This document shows positions 42,934-53,739 of a stretch of DNA of 64,000 nt, one piece after another. How positions within the stretch are numbered: position 1 is the first letter of the stretch; each line of letters begins with the position of its first letter. A program made the translations under genes and the position numbers. The notes beneath the pieces were generated by a model, which saw nothing but the letters and a program-made list of their open reading frames with translations, was not told where the DNA came from and ran no database searches. This DNA comes from JAVVHE01 sp038238915 (GTDB taxonomy: Bacteria > Pseudomonadota > Alphaproteobacteria > Sphingomonadales > Sphingomonadaceae): NCBI GenBank assembly GCA_038238915.1, contig JBBSFH010000001.1, positions 1 through 64,000 on the forward strand, in the 5' to 3' direction.

Positions 42934-43755
42934 ATGATCGAAACACTGGCGCTGATCGACGACGATCAGATCGTGCTCGACGAAGCCGCGCTGGCGCTGG
43001 CGGTGCTCGACCGCGAGGACAGCCCGATCGAGGCCGAGGCACTGCTCGCCCCGTATCTGACGCGGGTGGCGTTCATGGCGGCGCAGCTGATGGCGCGATC
43101 GGCGGGGATCGGATCGAACGCGGATCGCGCGCAGATGCTGAGCGCGCTGATCGCCGACGAGCATGGGTTTACCGGGGCGGACTCGGCGTTCGGCAGCGAA
43201 GCCGGCGCGGACATGATGGCGCTGATCGATAGCGGGCACGGGCTGCCGGTGGCGCTATCGATCCTGTATGTGGGGGTGGCGCGCAAGGTGGGCTGGCGCG
43301 CGGTGGCGCTCGGCGTACCGGGGCATGTGCTGATCCGCGTGGGGGACGAGCCGGGCGCGGTGTTCCAGGATCCCTTCGATGGCGGGCGCGTGCTCGATCA
43401 GCGCGCGCTGAAGTCGCTGCTGGGGCGCGTGCTGGGCGCCAATACGACGCCCGATCCGGCGTATCTGGCACCGATGGACAATCGTGCGACGCTGGTGCGG
43501 CTGATGACCAACCAGGCGGCGCGCGCGCGGCGGACGGGCGATCTCGAGCGCGCGCTGGTGCTGCACGAGCGGATGACCGGCTTCGCGCCGTTCGCGACCT
43601 CGCTGTGGTGGGAGCGCGCGCGGCTGGAGCAGCAGCTGGGGCGTCTGGCGGCGGCGCGCACGAGCCTGGTGGCGATGCGCGAGACGACGCGCGACGGCGC
43701 GATGCTGGGGCGGATCGAGGCGGCTTTGCACGCTTTGGCAAGGTCGGCGAGCTGA
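42934..43755 (+). CDS. SirB1-like transglutaminase/TPR protein
   Basis: A 273-residue protein of the SirB1 family. It has a transglutaminase-like core (GHGLPVALSILYVGVARKVG, PGHVLIRVGDE, FQDPFDGGRVLD) followed by a helical TPR-like region (NQAARARRTGDLERALVLHE). The role is unknown; SirB1 family genes are often near prfA or peptide-release genes, not the case here. A strong AGGAGCTGGAG box lies before ATG 42934. Confidence 0.87.
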   Translation: MIETLALIDDDQIVLDEAALALAVLDREDSPIEAEALLAPYLTRVAFMAAQLMARSAGIGSNADRAQMLSALIADEHGFTGADSAFGSEAGADMMALIDSGHGLPVALSILYVGVARKVGWRAVALGVPGHVLIRVGDEPGAVFQDPFDGGRVLDQRALKSLLGRVLGANTTPDPAYLAPMDNRATLVRLMTNQAARARRTGDLERALVLHERMTGFAPFATSLWWERARLEQQLGRLAAARTSLVAMRETTRDGAMLGRIEAALHALARSAS

Positions 43756-44342
43756 TTTTGGCGGCGAAAGGGTGGACTTTGCGGGGTGTTTTGCGGGCGA
43801 CTGCGGTGTTCGGGGGGTGAGCCGGGGCTGCGGGAATGGCGGATTTGCGGGGGTTTGGGGGCTGCGAAGTCCATGAAGGCCATGAAGTAGGCGAAAGTCA
43901 GAGGCATTTTTGGTTCGTTTTGGAGCGGGTTGGGGTGGCGTTGGCGTGAGGTTCGGGCATTGTTCGATCGGGAGGTGGGAGTGGCTGGGTGGTTCCTACA
44001 ATGCAACGGTGGGTGGCGGTGAGGTCGCGAATACACACATCGATATCGTCCGCTTGGGGGGGGCGGAAGCAGACATTCGAACTGCGCCTCCTCTGTAACC
44101 GCTTTGCGCCCAGTTCCGGCATTGAAGTTTCGACGCCGATCGCCTGAAAGCGGCCGTCGTTGTGGCTTTTCGGCAATCAAAACCGCACGCGCTACGTTGG
44201 GATTCCGGAGACTGGGTAGTTGGTCGCGGATCGCCGCCGAGGCCATTGAGCCGATGTGTGCTGTGATGGAAAACCTCGACGCCGGCGACGCCTTTCCGCT
44301 GTCGCCGAACGTTTAGCCCAGAGTTGCGATTCGCGGGACGGA
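43756..44342. other. Gene-poor stretch before the palindrome
   Basis: About 590 bases with no supportable gene. It contains a G8 homopolymer around 44054-44061 within TCCGCTTGGGGGGGGCGG and long G/T-rich stretches. The reading frames that cross it have no start signal or recognisable product. It separates the core genes from the lower-GC unknown gene and may be the left margin of an acquired segment. Confidence 0.6.
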
Positions 44343-44360
44343 TAGTAGAATATTCTACTA
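44343..44360. promoter_or_regulatory. 18-bp perfect palindrome, candidate operator
   Basis: TAGTAGAATATTCTACTA is a perfect 18-bp palindrome, strongly AT-rich in a GC-rich genome. It ends 52 bases before the ATG of the 479-residue unknown gene. Its size and position suit a dimeric repressor site over a promoter. No known regulator consensus is recognised. Confidence 0.6.
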
Positions 44361-44412
44361 ACGGCGACCGCAAGGGTTGCTGAAAGCGGGCTTGCGGAGC
44401 AAGATTGAGGGC

Positions 44413-45852
44413 ATGATTGTCACAGTAGCGTTCGATGTGAAAAACCACGTTGAAGTGATGGAAGGCTGGCCCATCAGAACGGGGAACACGACGTTCTTCT
44501 TGGAACGCGAAGCCAATGTGCTCAAGCGCGTTTGCCTTGCCTTTTCCAGCGTGGACGTCGCACTGGCTCCATATGTGCAGCCCGCAGGGTCAGAGGCCGA
44601 GCTTCCGCACATAACAATAACGGGAGGGGAGCAAGCCTCCTTGGCCCGGAAAAGCATAATGAATTGGCAGGCTGTCGTAAGCGGACTACAAATTGTCGAT
44701 CTAGACTACGACAATTACGAACTGCGCTTCCGCGCGGAAGACGTCAGTGAAGAAGCAAGTATCCATATAAAGTCATTTCGGTCGAACCCCGACAATGGTC
44801 TGAACCGGGAGTGCGATTTCGAGCAGATCGGAAGAGCCTTTTGCGTAGGTCCGATTTCCGATGATCGAATCGAATCAACCTCGCATTTTCGTGAGGGCCG
44901 AATTGCGTACGGTGCCGGCCGGTACATCGACGCGTACAATAACATGTATCTGTTTCTTGAGACGCGATTCTGCGATGGAAAGACCGGCAACGAAAAGCAG
45001 GGGGAGCTCCTGTCGAAGCAAGTAAAGCTCTGTCGGGCCGTCGAAGACAATGCGAAGGCGTTCGCCAAGCAAAAGTTAACTAGAGCGCCTGCGTTTGATC
45101 TCTTCAAGCTTGGAGATACCACCCGCGATAAGATTGGAGCCTTGGTACTCCTGCGTGGAAAGCTGCGGCATCATTCGCTTAAAAGTCCACACCGCTGGGA
45201 TCCGAACAAGCAGAATGAATACGAAGGCGCAGCACGGTTCCTAGGTGCTGTAGTCGGCGACATCGTCATCAAGGAATCGATCGATGACATTTACGGGCCT
45301 GTTGCACTGCAATTGTTCCGAGAAGTCTCGATCGCTACGGGTCATGAGACCAAGATCAAGATTAACACGCACCGGCTCAATAACGAGCGGATGCTGGCAC
45401 TGAACATGAGCTATCCAACGACAGTCGTGTCCAGCAAGCTTTGCCTTGCAGCGCTCCGAAATGCCGTGCAAGCGTGTGAGAAGGATGGGCAACTCGCGGA
45501 TACTGTTAGATTGCAAGCTTCCAGCGGCCATTCCGAACTTGAGCTGTTCTCGTTAGATTTCGATGTTTGGGCCTACACCCAGAATCGAGCGATCGAAACG
45601 AAAGACCCTATCGTCTCAATTCGGTGTGGCTTCGAGCATTATCAGGCCGGACTCATCGTCCGGCATGAATTTTCGATCCCCATTCCGGGCAGCAAACTTT
45701 CGATCCCAGACGTGTGGAAGCTGCTGCGAAAGTGCTTCGACCATATCGAGGAGAGGGACCCTACGACGCGGATCATGAGCCTGAAGCTGTATTTTCGAGA
45801 CGGGGACAAAGCCATCGCTGCATATCGCGTAGGCGGCCAAGTCAACAACTGA
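44413..45852 (+). CDS. Unknown 479-residue protein with HEPN-like helical core
   Basis: I do not recognise the family with confidence. The N-terminal third is strand-rich. The middle (residues about 155-290) is helical: HFREGRIAYGAGRYIDAYNN leads to MYLFLETRF, and then LVLLRGKLRHHSLKSPHRW. That second segment contains R248-x4-H253, the form of the R-x4-6-H motif of HEPN RNases. The C-terminal third is strand-rich again. Base composition and codon use are less GC-rich than the flanks, indicating transfer. ATG 44413 is chosen over an in-frame TTG at 44377. It stands alone, with an 18-bp palindrome upstream. Confidence 0.7.
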   Translation: MIVTVAFDVKNHVEVMEGWPIRTGNTTFFLEREANVLKRVCLAFSSVDVALAPYVQPAGSEAELPHITITGGEQASLARKSIMNWQAVVSGLQIVDLDYDNYELRFRAEDVSEEASIHIKSFRSNPDNGLNRECDFEQIGRAFCVGPISDDRIESTSHFREGRIAYGAGRYIDAYNNMYLFLETRFCDGKTGNEKQGELLSKQVKLCRAVEDNAKAFAKQKLTRAPAFDLFKLGDTTRDKIGALVLLRGKLRHHSLKSPHRWDPNKQNEYEGAARFLGAVVGDIVIKESIDDIYGPVALQLFREVSIATGHETKIKINTHRLNNERMLALNMSYPTTVVSSKLCLAALRNAVQACEKDGQLADTVRLQASSGHSELELFSLDFDVWAYTQNRAIETKDPIVSIRCGFEHYQAGLIVRHEFSIPIPGSKLSIPDVWKLLRKCFDHIEERDPTTRIMSLKLYFRDGDKAIAAYRVGGQVNN

Positions 45853-46028
45853 TCTGGATTGGCAATCAAGCAATTTCATTAGTTCGGTCAGTCGGCAGCT
45901 TTCCGCCTGTCGCCGCCCGGAACCTGCCATTCCGCATCCGGCCCCGTCGCTGCTATCGGTAGGCGGCTCGTTAGATGTCCACAACGGGGCGCTTCAGGCC
46001 CGACCGCATTCCAGGCCTCCACCCAAGC

Positions 46029-47744
<1,716 letters not shown>

Positions 47745-47858
47745 TGGGGGACATAGGGCGGAGTGCGGCGCGCGCAACGCCAATTGGTGCTGGCGCGCGG
47801 CGATGGGGAGCGGGGGAGCCGGTGGCGCGCGCGCGCGGGCGGGCGCATATGCGCGGCC

Positions 47859-50800
47859 ATGGCCACCGCTATCGCTTCACCCTCCACGCCCACGCCCGCC
47901 GATGCGTTTGCCGCGCTGCACCGCGCCGCCGAACCGGCGGTTCTGGGTCCGCTGCTCGAAGTCGCCGCGCTCGATGCCCCGACGCTGGCGAGCGTGCGAG
48001 ATCGCGCGCGCGCGTTGATCGCGCATCTGCGCGCCGCCGAGGCGACGGGGTGGGTGAATGCGTTTCTGCGCGAATATCGGCTGGGCCAGCCCGAGGGCAT
48101 CGCGCTGCTGGGGCTGGCGGAGGCGTTCCTGCGCGTGCCCGATCCCGAGACCGCCGATCTGCTGATCCGCGACAAGATCGGCGGCGCGGACTGGCGCGCG
48201 CATGCGGGGGCTTCGACGAGCGCGCTGGTGAACTCAGCGACGTGGGGGCTGGTGCTCACCCGCGCGCTGGTGAGCGAGCCCGAGAAGCCCGGGGTGCTGA
48301 AATCGCTGATCGCGCGCGCGGGCGAGCCGTTCGTGCGTGCGGGCGTGGGCGCGGCGATGCGGCGCATGGGCGAGGTGTTCGTGATGGGGCGCACGATCCC
48401 CGAGGCGCTGGGGTTCATGCGCGAGGGCGCACAGAAGGGCTTCACCGCGAGCTTCGATATGCTGGGCGAGGCGGCGCGGACGTGGCCCGACGCCGACCGG
48501 TACATGGCTTCGTATGTCGATGCGGTGAAGCGCGTGGGCGAGGGCGGGGCGAAGACGGGGCATTCGGTTTCGGTGAAGCTGAGCGCGCTGCATCCGCGTT
48601 ATGAGACGGCGCAGGCGGGCAAGTGCGTGCCCGAGCTGTCGGCGCGGTTGATCGAGCTGGCGCGCGGGGCTGCGTCGGCGGGGATCGGGCTGACGGTGGA
48701 TGCGGAGGAGAGCGAGCGGCTGGAGATGTCGCTCGAGATTATCGGGGCGGCGGCGCGCGATGGTGCGACGCGCGGGTGGGACGGGCTGGGGATGGCGGTG
48801 CAGGCATATTCGAAGCGCGCGCGGCCGGTGATCGCGTGGGCGGATGCTTTGGGAGCGGAGACGGGGCGGCGGCTGGCGGTACGGCTGGTGAAGGGGGCGT
48901 ATTGGGATAGCGAGATCAAGCGCACGCAGGTGGAGGGGCTGAGCGATTATCCGCTGTTCACGCGCAAGGCGGCGACCGATGTTTCGTATCTTGCCTGCGC
49001 GCGGGATATGCTGGGGGCTCGGAACCTGTTTCCCGCCTTTGCCAGCCATAATGCGATGACCGTGGCGACTATTCTTGAGTGGGCGGGGTCTTCGCGCGCG
49101 TTTGAGTTTCAGCGGCTGCATGGGATGGGCGCGGGGCTGTACGAGGCGCTTGTGCGCGAGCAGGGCTATCGGTGCCGGATCTATGCGCCGGTGGGCGGGC
49201 ACCGCGATCTGCTGGCGTATCTGGTGCGGCGGCTGCTGGAGAATGGCGCGAATTCGAGCTTCGTGCATCAGTTGGCGGATGCGAGTTTGACCGAGGAGGA
49301 TTTGCTCGCCGATCCGGTGGCGCTGGTGCGCGCGGTGGGGGGGACGCGGCATCCGGCGATCGCGCTGCCGGGGGATTTGTTTGTGCCCGAGCGGGTCAAC
49401 TCCGCCGGGCTCGATCTGTCGGACGCATGCGTGCTTGCGGAAACAGCGGCCCTCGTCACCCCCTCCGCCCTGCGGGCACCTCCCCCAGAGGGGGAGGATC
49501 TTAGGTCCTCCCCCTCTGGGGGAGGTGGCGGCGCAGCCGACGGAGGGGGGGTTGCCGCAGTGGCGAATGCGGCTGCCTCCGCGCGCGCCTGGGAGGCGCC
49601 GGTCGAGGAACGCGCCGCCGCAATCACCCGCTGGGGCGATCTCCTCGAAGCGCACCGCGCCGAGCTGATGTCGCTGGCCGTGCATGAAGCGCGGAAGTCG
49701 CTCCCCGATGCACTGGGCGAGGTGCGCGAGGCGGTGGATTTTTGTCGCTATTATGCCGCGCGGGCGCGGATCGATTTCGAGCCGCAGGCGCTGCCCGGCC
49801 CCACGGGTGAGGCGAACGAGCTGCGGCTTGCGCCGCGCGGGCTGGTCGCGTGCATTTCGCCGTGGAACTTCCCGCTGGCGATCTTCACGGGCCAGGTGGC
49901 GGCGGCGCTCGCGGCGGGGAATGCGGTGCTCGCCAAACCCGCGCCGCAGACGCCGCGCATCGCCGTGCGCGCAGTGGAGCTGGCGTATGAGGCGGGGGTG
50001 CCGCGCGCGGCGCTGCACCTGCTGCCGGGCGGACCCGAAGTGGGCAACGCCATCGTCGCGCACCCCAAAGTGATGCTCGTTGCCTTCACCGGCTCGACCG
50101 CGACCGCGCGGCGGATCGCGCGCACGCTGCTCGAGGACGAGACGCGTCCGCTCGTGCCGCTGATCGCGGAGACGGGCGGGCTGAACGCGATGCTCGTCGA
50201 TTCGACTGCGCTGCCCGAGCAGGTGGTGCAGGACGTGATCACGAGCGCGTTCCGCAGCGCGGGGCAGCGGTGTTCGGCGTTGCGGTTGCTGCTGCTGCAG
50301 GAGGAGATCGCCGAGCGCACGCTCGAAATGCTGCGCGGCGCGATGGATACGCTGGTGCTGGGCGATCCCGCCGATCCCGCGACCGATGTAGGGCCGGTGA
50401 TCGATGCGGCCGCTTATGACCGGCTGATGGCGTATCGGGAGAGCGTCCGTGCGCGCTGGGTGCACACGCTGGGCGCGCCCGCCTCCCCCGCGCACCTCGT
50501 GCCGCCGACGATCGTCCGGCTCGACCGGGTGGAAGACCTGCGGACCGAGTGGTTCGGCCCGATCCTCCACGTCGCCACCTTCAAGGCGGGCGACCTTGAG
50601 GCCACCGTGCGCCGGGTGAATGCGAGCGGCTACGGGCTGACGATGGGGCTGCACAGCCGGGTGGCAAGCAGCGCGGACGCGGTCAGCGCGCTCGCGCACG
50701 CGGGCAATCTCTACATCAACCGCTCGATCATCGGCGCGGTGGTGGGTTCGCAGCCATTCGGCGGCGAGGGGCTATCGGGCACCGGCCCCAAGGCGGGTGG

Positions 50801-50906
50801 CCCGCGCTACCTGCCGCGCTTTGCGGTGGAGCGCACGGTGAGCATCGACACGACGAGCGCGGGGGGGAATGCGAGCCTGTTGTCGATCGATGCGGGGGGG
50901 CTCTAG
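47859..50906 (+). CDS. putA: Bifunctional proline dehydrogenase / glutamate semialdehyde dehydrogenase
   Basis: A 1015-residue PutA that oxidises proline to glutamate. The proline dehydrogenase barrel (about residues 100-480) has KTGHSVSVKLSALHPRYE and RLVKGAYWDSEIKR. The aldehyde dehydrogenase domain has the catalytic Cys805 in SAGQRCSALRLL and Glu771 in LIAETGG. There is no N-terminal ribbon-helix-helix, so it is the non-regulatory form. Residues about 534-567, between the two enzyme domains, are encoded by a palindromic repeat. It is divergent from the helicase gene. Confidence 0.95.
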   Translation: MATAIASPSTPTPADAFAALHRAAEPAVLGPLLEVAALDAPTLASVRDRARALIAHLRAAEATGWVNAFLREYRLGQPEGIALLGLAEAFLRVPDPETADLLIRDKIGGADWRAHAGASTSALVNSATWGLVLTRALVSEPEKPGVLKSLIARAGEPFVRAGVGAAMRRMGEVFVMGRTIPEALGFMREGAQKGFTASFDMLGEAARTWPDADRYMASYVDAVKRVGEGGAKTGHSVSVKLSALHPRYETAQAGKCVPELSARLIELARGAASAGIGLTVDAEESERLEMSLEIIGAAARDGATRGWDGLGMAVQAYSKRARPVIAWADALGAETGRRLAVRLVKGAYWDSEIKRTQVEGLSDYPLFTRKAATDVSYLACARDMLGARNLFPAFASHNAMTVATILEWAGSSRAFEFQRLHGMGAGLYEALVREQGYRCRIYAPVGGHRDLLAYLVRRLLENGANSSFVHQLADASLTEEDLLADPVALVRAVGGTRHPAIALPGDLFVPERVNSAGLDLSDACVLAETAALVTPSALRAPPPEGEDLRSSPSGGGGGAADGGGVAAVANAAASARAWEAPVEERAAAITRWGDLLEAHRAELMSLAVHEARKSLPDALGEVREAVDFCRYYAARARIDFEPQALPGPTGEANELRLAPRGLVACISPWNFPLAIFTGQVAAALAAGNAVLAKPAPQTPRIAVRAVELAYEAGVPRAALHLLPGGPEVGNAIVAHPKVMLVAFTGSTATARRIARTLLEDETRPLVPLIAETGGLNAMLVDSTALPEQVVQDVITSAFRSAGQRCSALRLLLLQEEIAERTLEMLRGAMDTLVLGDPADPATDVGPVIDAAAYDRLMAYRESVRARWVHTLGAPASPAHLVPPTIVRLDRVEDLRTEWFGPILHVATFKAGDLEATVRRVNASGYGLTMGLHSRVASSADAVSALAHAGNLYINRSIIGAVVGSQPFGGEGLSGTGPKAGGPRYLPRFAVERTVSIDTTSAGGNASLLSIDAGGL
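49459..49552. repeat. Palindromic repeat inserted in frame in putA
   Basis: The inner arms, 49477-49498 and 49506-49527, are perfect 22-bp inverted repeats with a 7-base loop. Outer, imperfect arms extend to about 49459 and 49552 (CCCCCTCCG against CGGAGGGGG). It encodes a Pro/Gly/Ser-rich stretch between the proline dehydrogenase and aldehyde dehydrogenase domains. The C-run/G-run layout resembles the repeats in the E2 gene. Confidence 0.85.
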
Positions 50907-51313
50907 GCGAACGCGGGCGAGGCGACCTCGCGTGCCACGCGCGCGAACACGCCGCGCACTTCGTCGGCCGATGCGCGTTCCACCGCGCCGTCCGCCACTT
51001 GCGCCGCGGACCACATCCACGAGCGCGCCGGATCGTCCATCATGTCCCAATCGGGGAACATCCGCTCCGCCACCGTGCCGCTGACCAGCGGACGAACGTC
51101 CAGATGCCGATCGTCGCGCAGGATGCGTGCGTAGAGCGCGTCGATCGCCGCGTCGGGGCCTTCGATGAGCTGAAGATAAATATCGTGCCTGCATACCAGC
51201 GCACCCGAAACCCCGTCGCGCCGGTTGTTACGACGCGCGCCGAGCAGGATGCCGCCCAGGATCGCGCTATCGTAACCGAACGGCTGCGACCAATAGATCA
51301 ACTGTTTCAGCAT
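50903..51313 (-). CDS. BLUF-domain blue-light photoreceptor
   Basis: A 136-residue protein consisting of a single BLUF domain, which binds FAD. The key residues are in place: Tyr7 (LIYWSQ), Asn30 (RRNNRRDG), Gln48 (DIYLQLIEG) and Trp89/Met91 (FPDWDM). DDRHLDV is the usual late signature. There is no output domain, so signalling must go through a partner protein. It is convergent with putA with a 4-base overlap. Confidence 0.87.
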   Translation of the reverse strand: MLKQLIYWSQPFGYDSAILGGILLGARRNNRRDGVSGALVCRHDIYLQLIEGPDAAIDALYARILRDDRHLDVRPLVSGTVAERMFPDWDMMDDPARSWMWSAAQVADGAVERASADEVRGVFARVAREVASPAFA

Positions 51314-51374
51314 CTGGGCTCGCTCCCGTCGTAAGCTGCAACGCTAGCGGTGTTCCGAAGCCGCGCCAAGCGCG

Positions 51375-52277
51375 TCACAAACGCCGCACCACCGCGCCCG
51401 CGAGCGCGATCCGCTCGACGCCCGCATAGGCCTCGCGCGCGAGTTCCTCGCCGAACACATCGGGATCGAGTTCGGCATAATCGAGCGCGCACCCCGCCCG
51501 CGCGGCTGCTGCCGCCAGCGCCGCGCCGAAGCGATCGCGCCCGTCCACGATCGGGCTGCCCATATACAGGAGCAGCCGCCCTCCGGCGGCAAGGCGGTCC
51601 ATCGCCTGCGCGCTCCAATCGAGCGCGAGCGCGGTTCCGAGCGCGTCGCCCCCGTCACGATACGCGCGTGCGTGCGCGTCGATCATGAAGGGCGGGTTGG
51701 CGAGGATGAGATCGAACGGGCCGTCCACGTCGCTCAGCCCGGACGTTCGAACGAAGTCCGCTGGCACTCCGGCGTGCGCGGCATTCTCGCGCGCCATGAC
51801 GAGCGCGCGTGCATTGATGTCGGTCAGCGTCAGTCGCGCGTCGACCAGCCGATCCGCCGCGACGATCCCGCCCACACCCGCGCCCGTGCCGATATCGACG
51901 ACCCGCGCTCGCGCGCCGACGCCGTCCAGGTTGGCCGCGATGAAGCGGGCGAAACGGTAGCTGTCCGGCCCGAGAAACACGCTGTCCGCCGCCTCCGTTG
52001 GCCAAGCCGAATGCGCGAACAGGCGGTCGTACAGGCGGGAGACGCGCACGCTGCTCGCCACACCGCCGCCGCGCTCGACGAGCACCTCCGCCGCGCGCGC
52101 CGCTTCCATCACCGCTGCGTCCACGCTCCCCGGATCGACTGCCCGGCTCCACCCGAACAGATCGCGCGCGCCCGCGCCCAGCCCGCGCCAGCGCGCCGCC
52201 ACATGCGCGTGGCTCGCGGGCGTGATCGTGGTGAAATCATAGCCGATGCGGTCGAGCGCACCCAGCAGTGCCCTCAT
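51375..52277 (-). CDS. Class I SAM-dependent methyltransferase
   Basis: A 300-residue protein. The SAM-binding motif is VVDIGTGAGVGGIVAADRL, the acidic loop is LTDINARALVMARENA, and the catalytic NPPF motif (LILANPPFMID) marks N-methylation of an Asn/Gln side chain or a base. It resembles PrmB/PrmC/RsmC-type enzymes. The N-terminal 110 residues are an unassigned helical domain. It is upstream of the BLUF gene and just downstream of an M20 peptidase gene, same strand. Confidence 0.85.
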   Translation of the reverse strand: MRALLGALDRIGYDFTTITPASHAHVAARWRGLGAGARDLFGWSRAVDPGSVDAAVMEAARAAEVLVERGGGVASSVRVSRLYDRLFAHSAWPTEAADSVFLGPDSYRFARFIAANLDGVGARARVVDIGTGAGVGGIVAADRLVDARLTLTDINARALVMARENAAHAGVPADFVRTSGLSDVDGPFDLILANPPFMIDAHARAYRDGGDALGTALALDWSAQAMDRLAAGGRLLLYMGSPIVDGRDRFGAALAAAAARAGCALDYAELDPDVFGEELAREAYAGVERIALAGAVVRRL

Positions 52278-52287
52278 GTGGGCCAGA

Positions 52288-53676
52288 TCATCGCGGATCG
52301 GCGAGTTCGCCTACCAGCGTCCACAGATAATCGATCGAATCGTAGAAGCTCCTGACCGGCACGCGCTCGTTCAGGCCGTGCATGAAATCATCCTCGCTGC
52401 GCATGAACACGCCCGAGCTTTCGAAGGTGGGAATGCCCGCCGCGCGATACTCGCGCCCGTCGCTCGCGCCCGAGGACTGGGTGTAGGCGATCGGCACGCC
52501 GGGATAATGCTGGTGCACCGCCTTGGCGATCGCCGCCTCGATGTCCGCGCGCGGCGCGGAGACCGGACTTTGACGCCCGATGTCGCCCACCTGGGTGATC
52601 CTGACCCCCGGCCCGACGATCGTGCCCAGCTTCGCGCTTACCTGCGCGGGCGTGGTGCCGGGGAAAATGCGGCAGTTGACGGTGGCGGTCGCCGATTGCG
52701 GAAGCGCGTTGGGCGCGTGTCCGCCGCGCAACTGCGTGGCGACGCAGGTCGTGCGGATCAGTCCCACCCACGCCGGATCGGCCGAGATGCGTACTGCCGC
52801 AGGTCCATCGACCGGGTTGGCGGCGAACGCGCGCATCGCTTCGCCCATCGGCCCCGGCGTGACCTTGCCTAGCGCCGCCCACTCGGAACGGGTGACCGGG
52901 TTGCTCTCCACCGGGAAATGGTAGCCCCGCAACTTGGTCAGCGCGTCCGCGAGTTCGTAGATCGCGTTCCTGGGCTGCGGGCGCGAGCTGTGCCCGCCGG
53001 GGTTGGTGACGGTCAGTTCGAAATCCGCATACCGCTTCTCGGCCGCCCCGATCCCGTAGATCACCGGCTTGCCCGCTGGATCGAGCAGCCCGTTGTTGCC
53101 ATCGAGATTGATCGCATATTCGGCGTCGATCAGCGCCTTTTTCGGCCCCGACAGCAGCGAGGTGGTGTGCATCGTAGATTCCTCGTCTCCGATGAAGACG
53201 AAGATCAGATCGCGCGAGGGTGTTTTATGTTCTCGCGCGAGGCGCTCGATGGTGATGGCCTCTTGCGTCGCGCTGCCTTTGTCGTCCGCGACGCCGCGCC
53301 CGAAGAAATAGCCGTTCTCCTCGACGAGGCGGAACGGATCGCGCGTCCAGTCCTTGGGATCGGCATCGACCACGTCGAGATGCGCGGAGAAGAGGATCGC
53401 CTTCTTCGTGTGGTCCCGGCCCGCGATGCGCACGACCATCGCCTGCGTCCGCTCGATCGGCACCATCGTGATCGCGGAAGCCGGGACGCCTGCGGCGACA
53501 AAGCGATCGCGCAGCCACGCATCGAGCTTGGGCACCTCGCCGCGCCCCTCCGCCGAGCGCACCGAGACGAGATGCTCGAGCACCGCGCGCGCCTGTGCGT
53601 GCCAGGGATCGGCGGGGATGGCAGCGGCGGCGGGCGCGGCGGCGAGGAGGAGGGCGGCGAGGAGGGGAATGCGCAT
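52288..53676 (-). CDS. M20 family metallopeptidase, secreted
   Basis: A 462-residue protein with a signal peptide (MRIPLLAALLLAAAPAAAA). The M20 zinc ligands are in ILFSAHLDVVDAD, GRGVADDKGSATQ and FIGDEESTMHT. The dimerisation domain has TNPGGHSSRPQP. Predicted to be a periplasmic carboxypeptidase- or dipeptidase-like enzyme. The substrate is unknown. It ends 10 bases before the methyltransferase start. Confidence 0.9.
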   Translation of the reverse strand: MRIPLLAALLLAAAPAAAAIPADPWHAQARAVLEHLVSVRSAEGRGEVPKLDAWLRDRFVAAGVPASAITMVPIERTQAMVVRIAGRDHTKKAILFSAHLDVVDADPKDWTRDPFRLVEENGYFFGRGVADDKGSATQEAITIERLAREHKTPSRDLIFVFIGDEESTMHTTSLLSGPKKALIDAEYAINLDGNNGLLDPAGKPVIYGIGAAEKRYADFELTVTNPGGHSSRPQPRNAIYELADALTKLRGYHFPVESNPVTRSEWAALGKVTPGPMGEAMRAFAANPVDGPAAVRISADPAWVGLIRTTCVATQLRGGHAPNALPQSATATVNCRIFPGTTPAQVSAKLGTIVGPGVRITQVGDIGRQSPVSAPRADIEAAIAKAVHQHYPGVPIAYTQSSGASDGREYRAAGIPTFESSGVFMRSEDDFMHGLNERVPVRSFYDSIDYLWTLVGELADPR

Positions 53677-53739
53677 GACGGCGAGCCTAGGCGGTGGGGC
53701 GCGCGCGTGTCCATGCCGCGCGGTGTGAATGCCGTCCGA

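Noticed and set aside
43910..44316. Short frames in the gap before the palindrome
   Set aside because: No ribosome-binding site, low-complexity or repeat-like translation, and no family resemblance.
48234..50699. An 821-codon open frame antisense to putA
   Set aside because: Arg/His/Pro-rich shadow of PutA; both PutA active-site motifs are on the plus strand.
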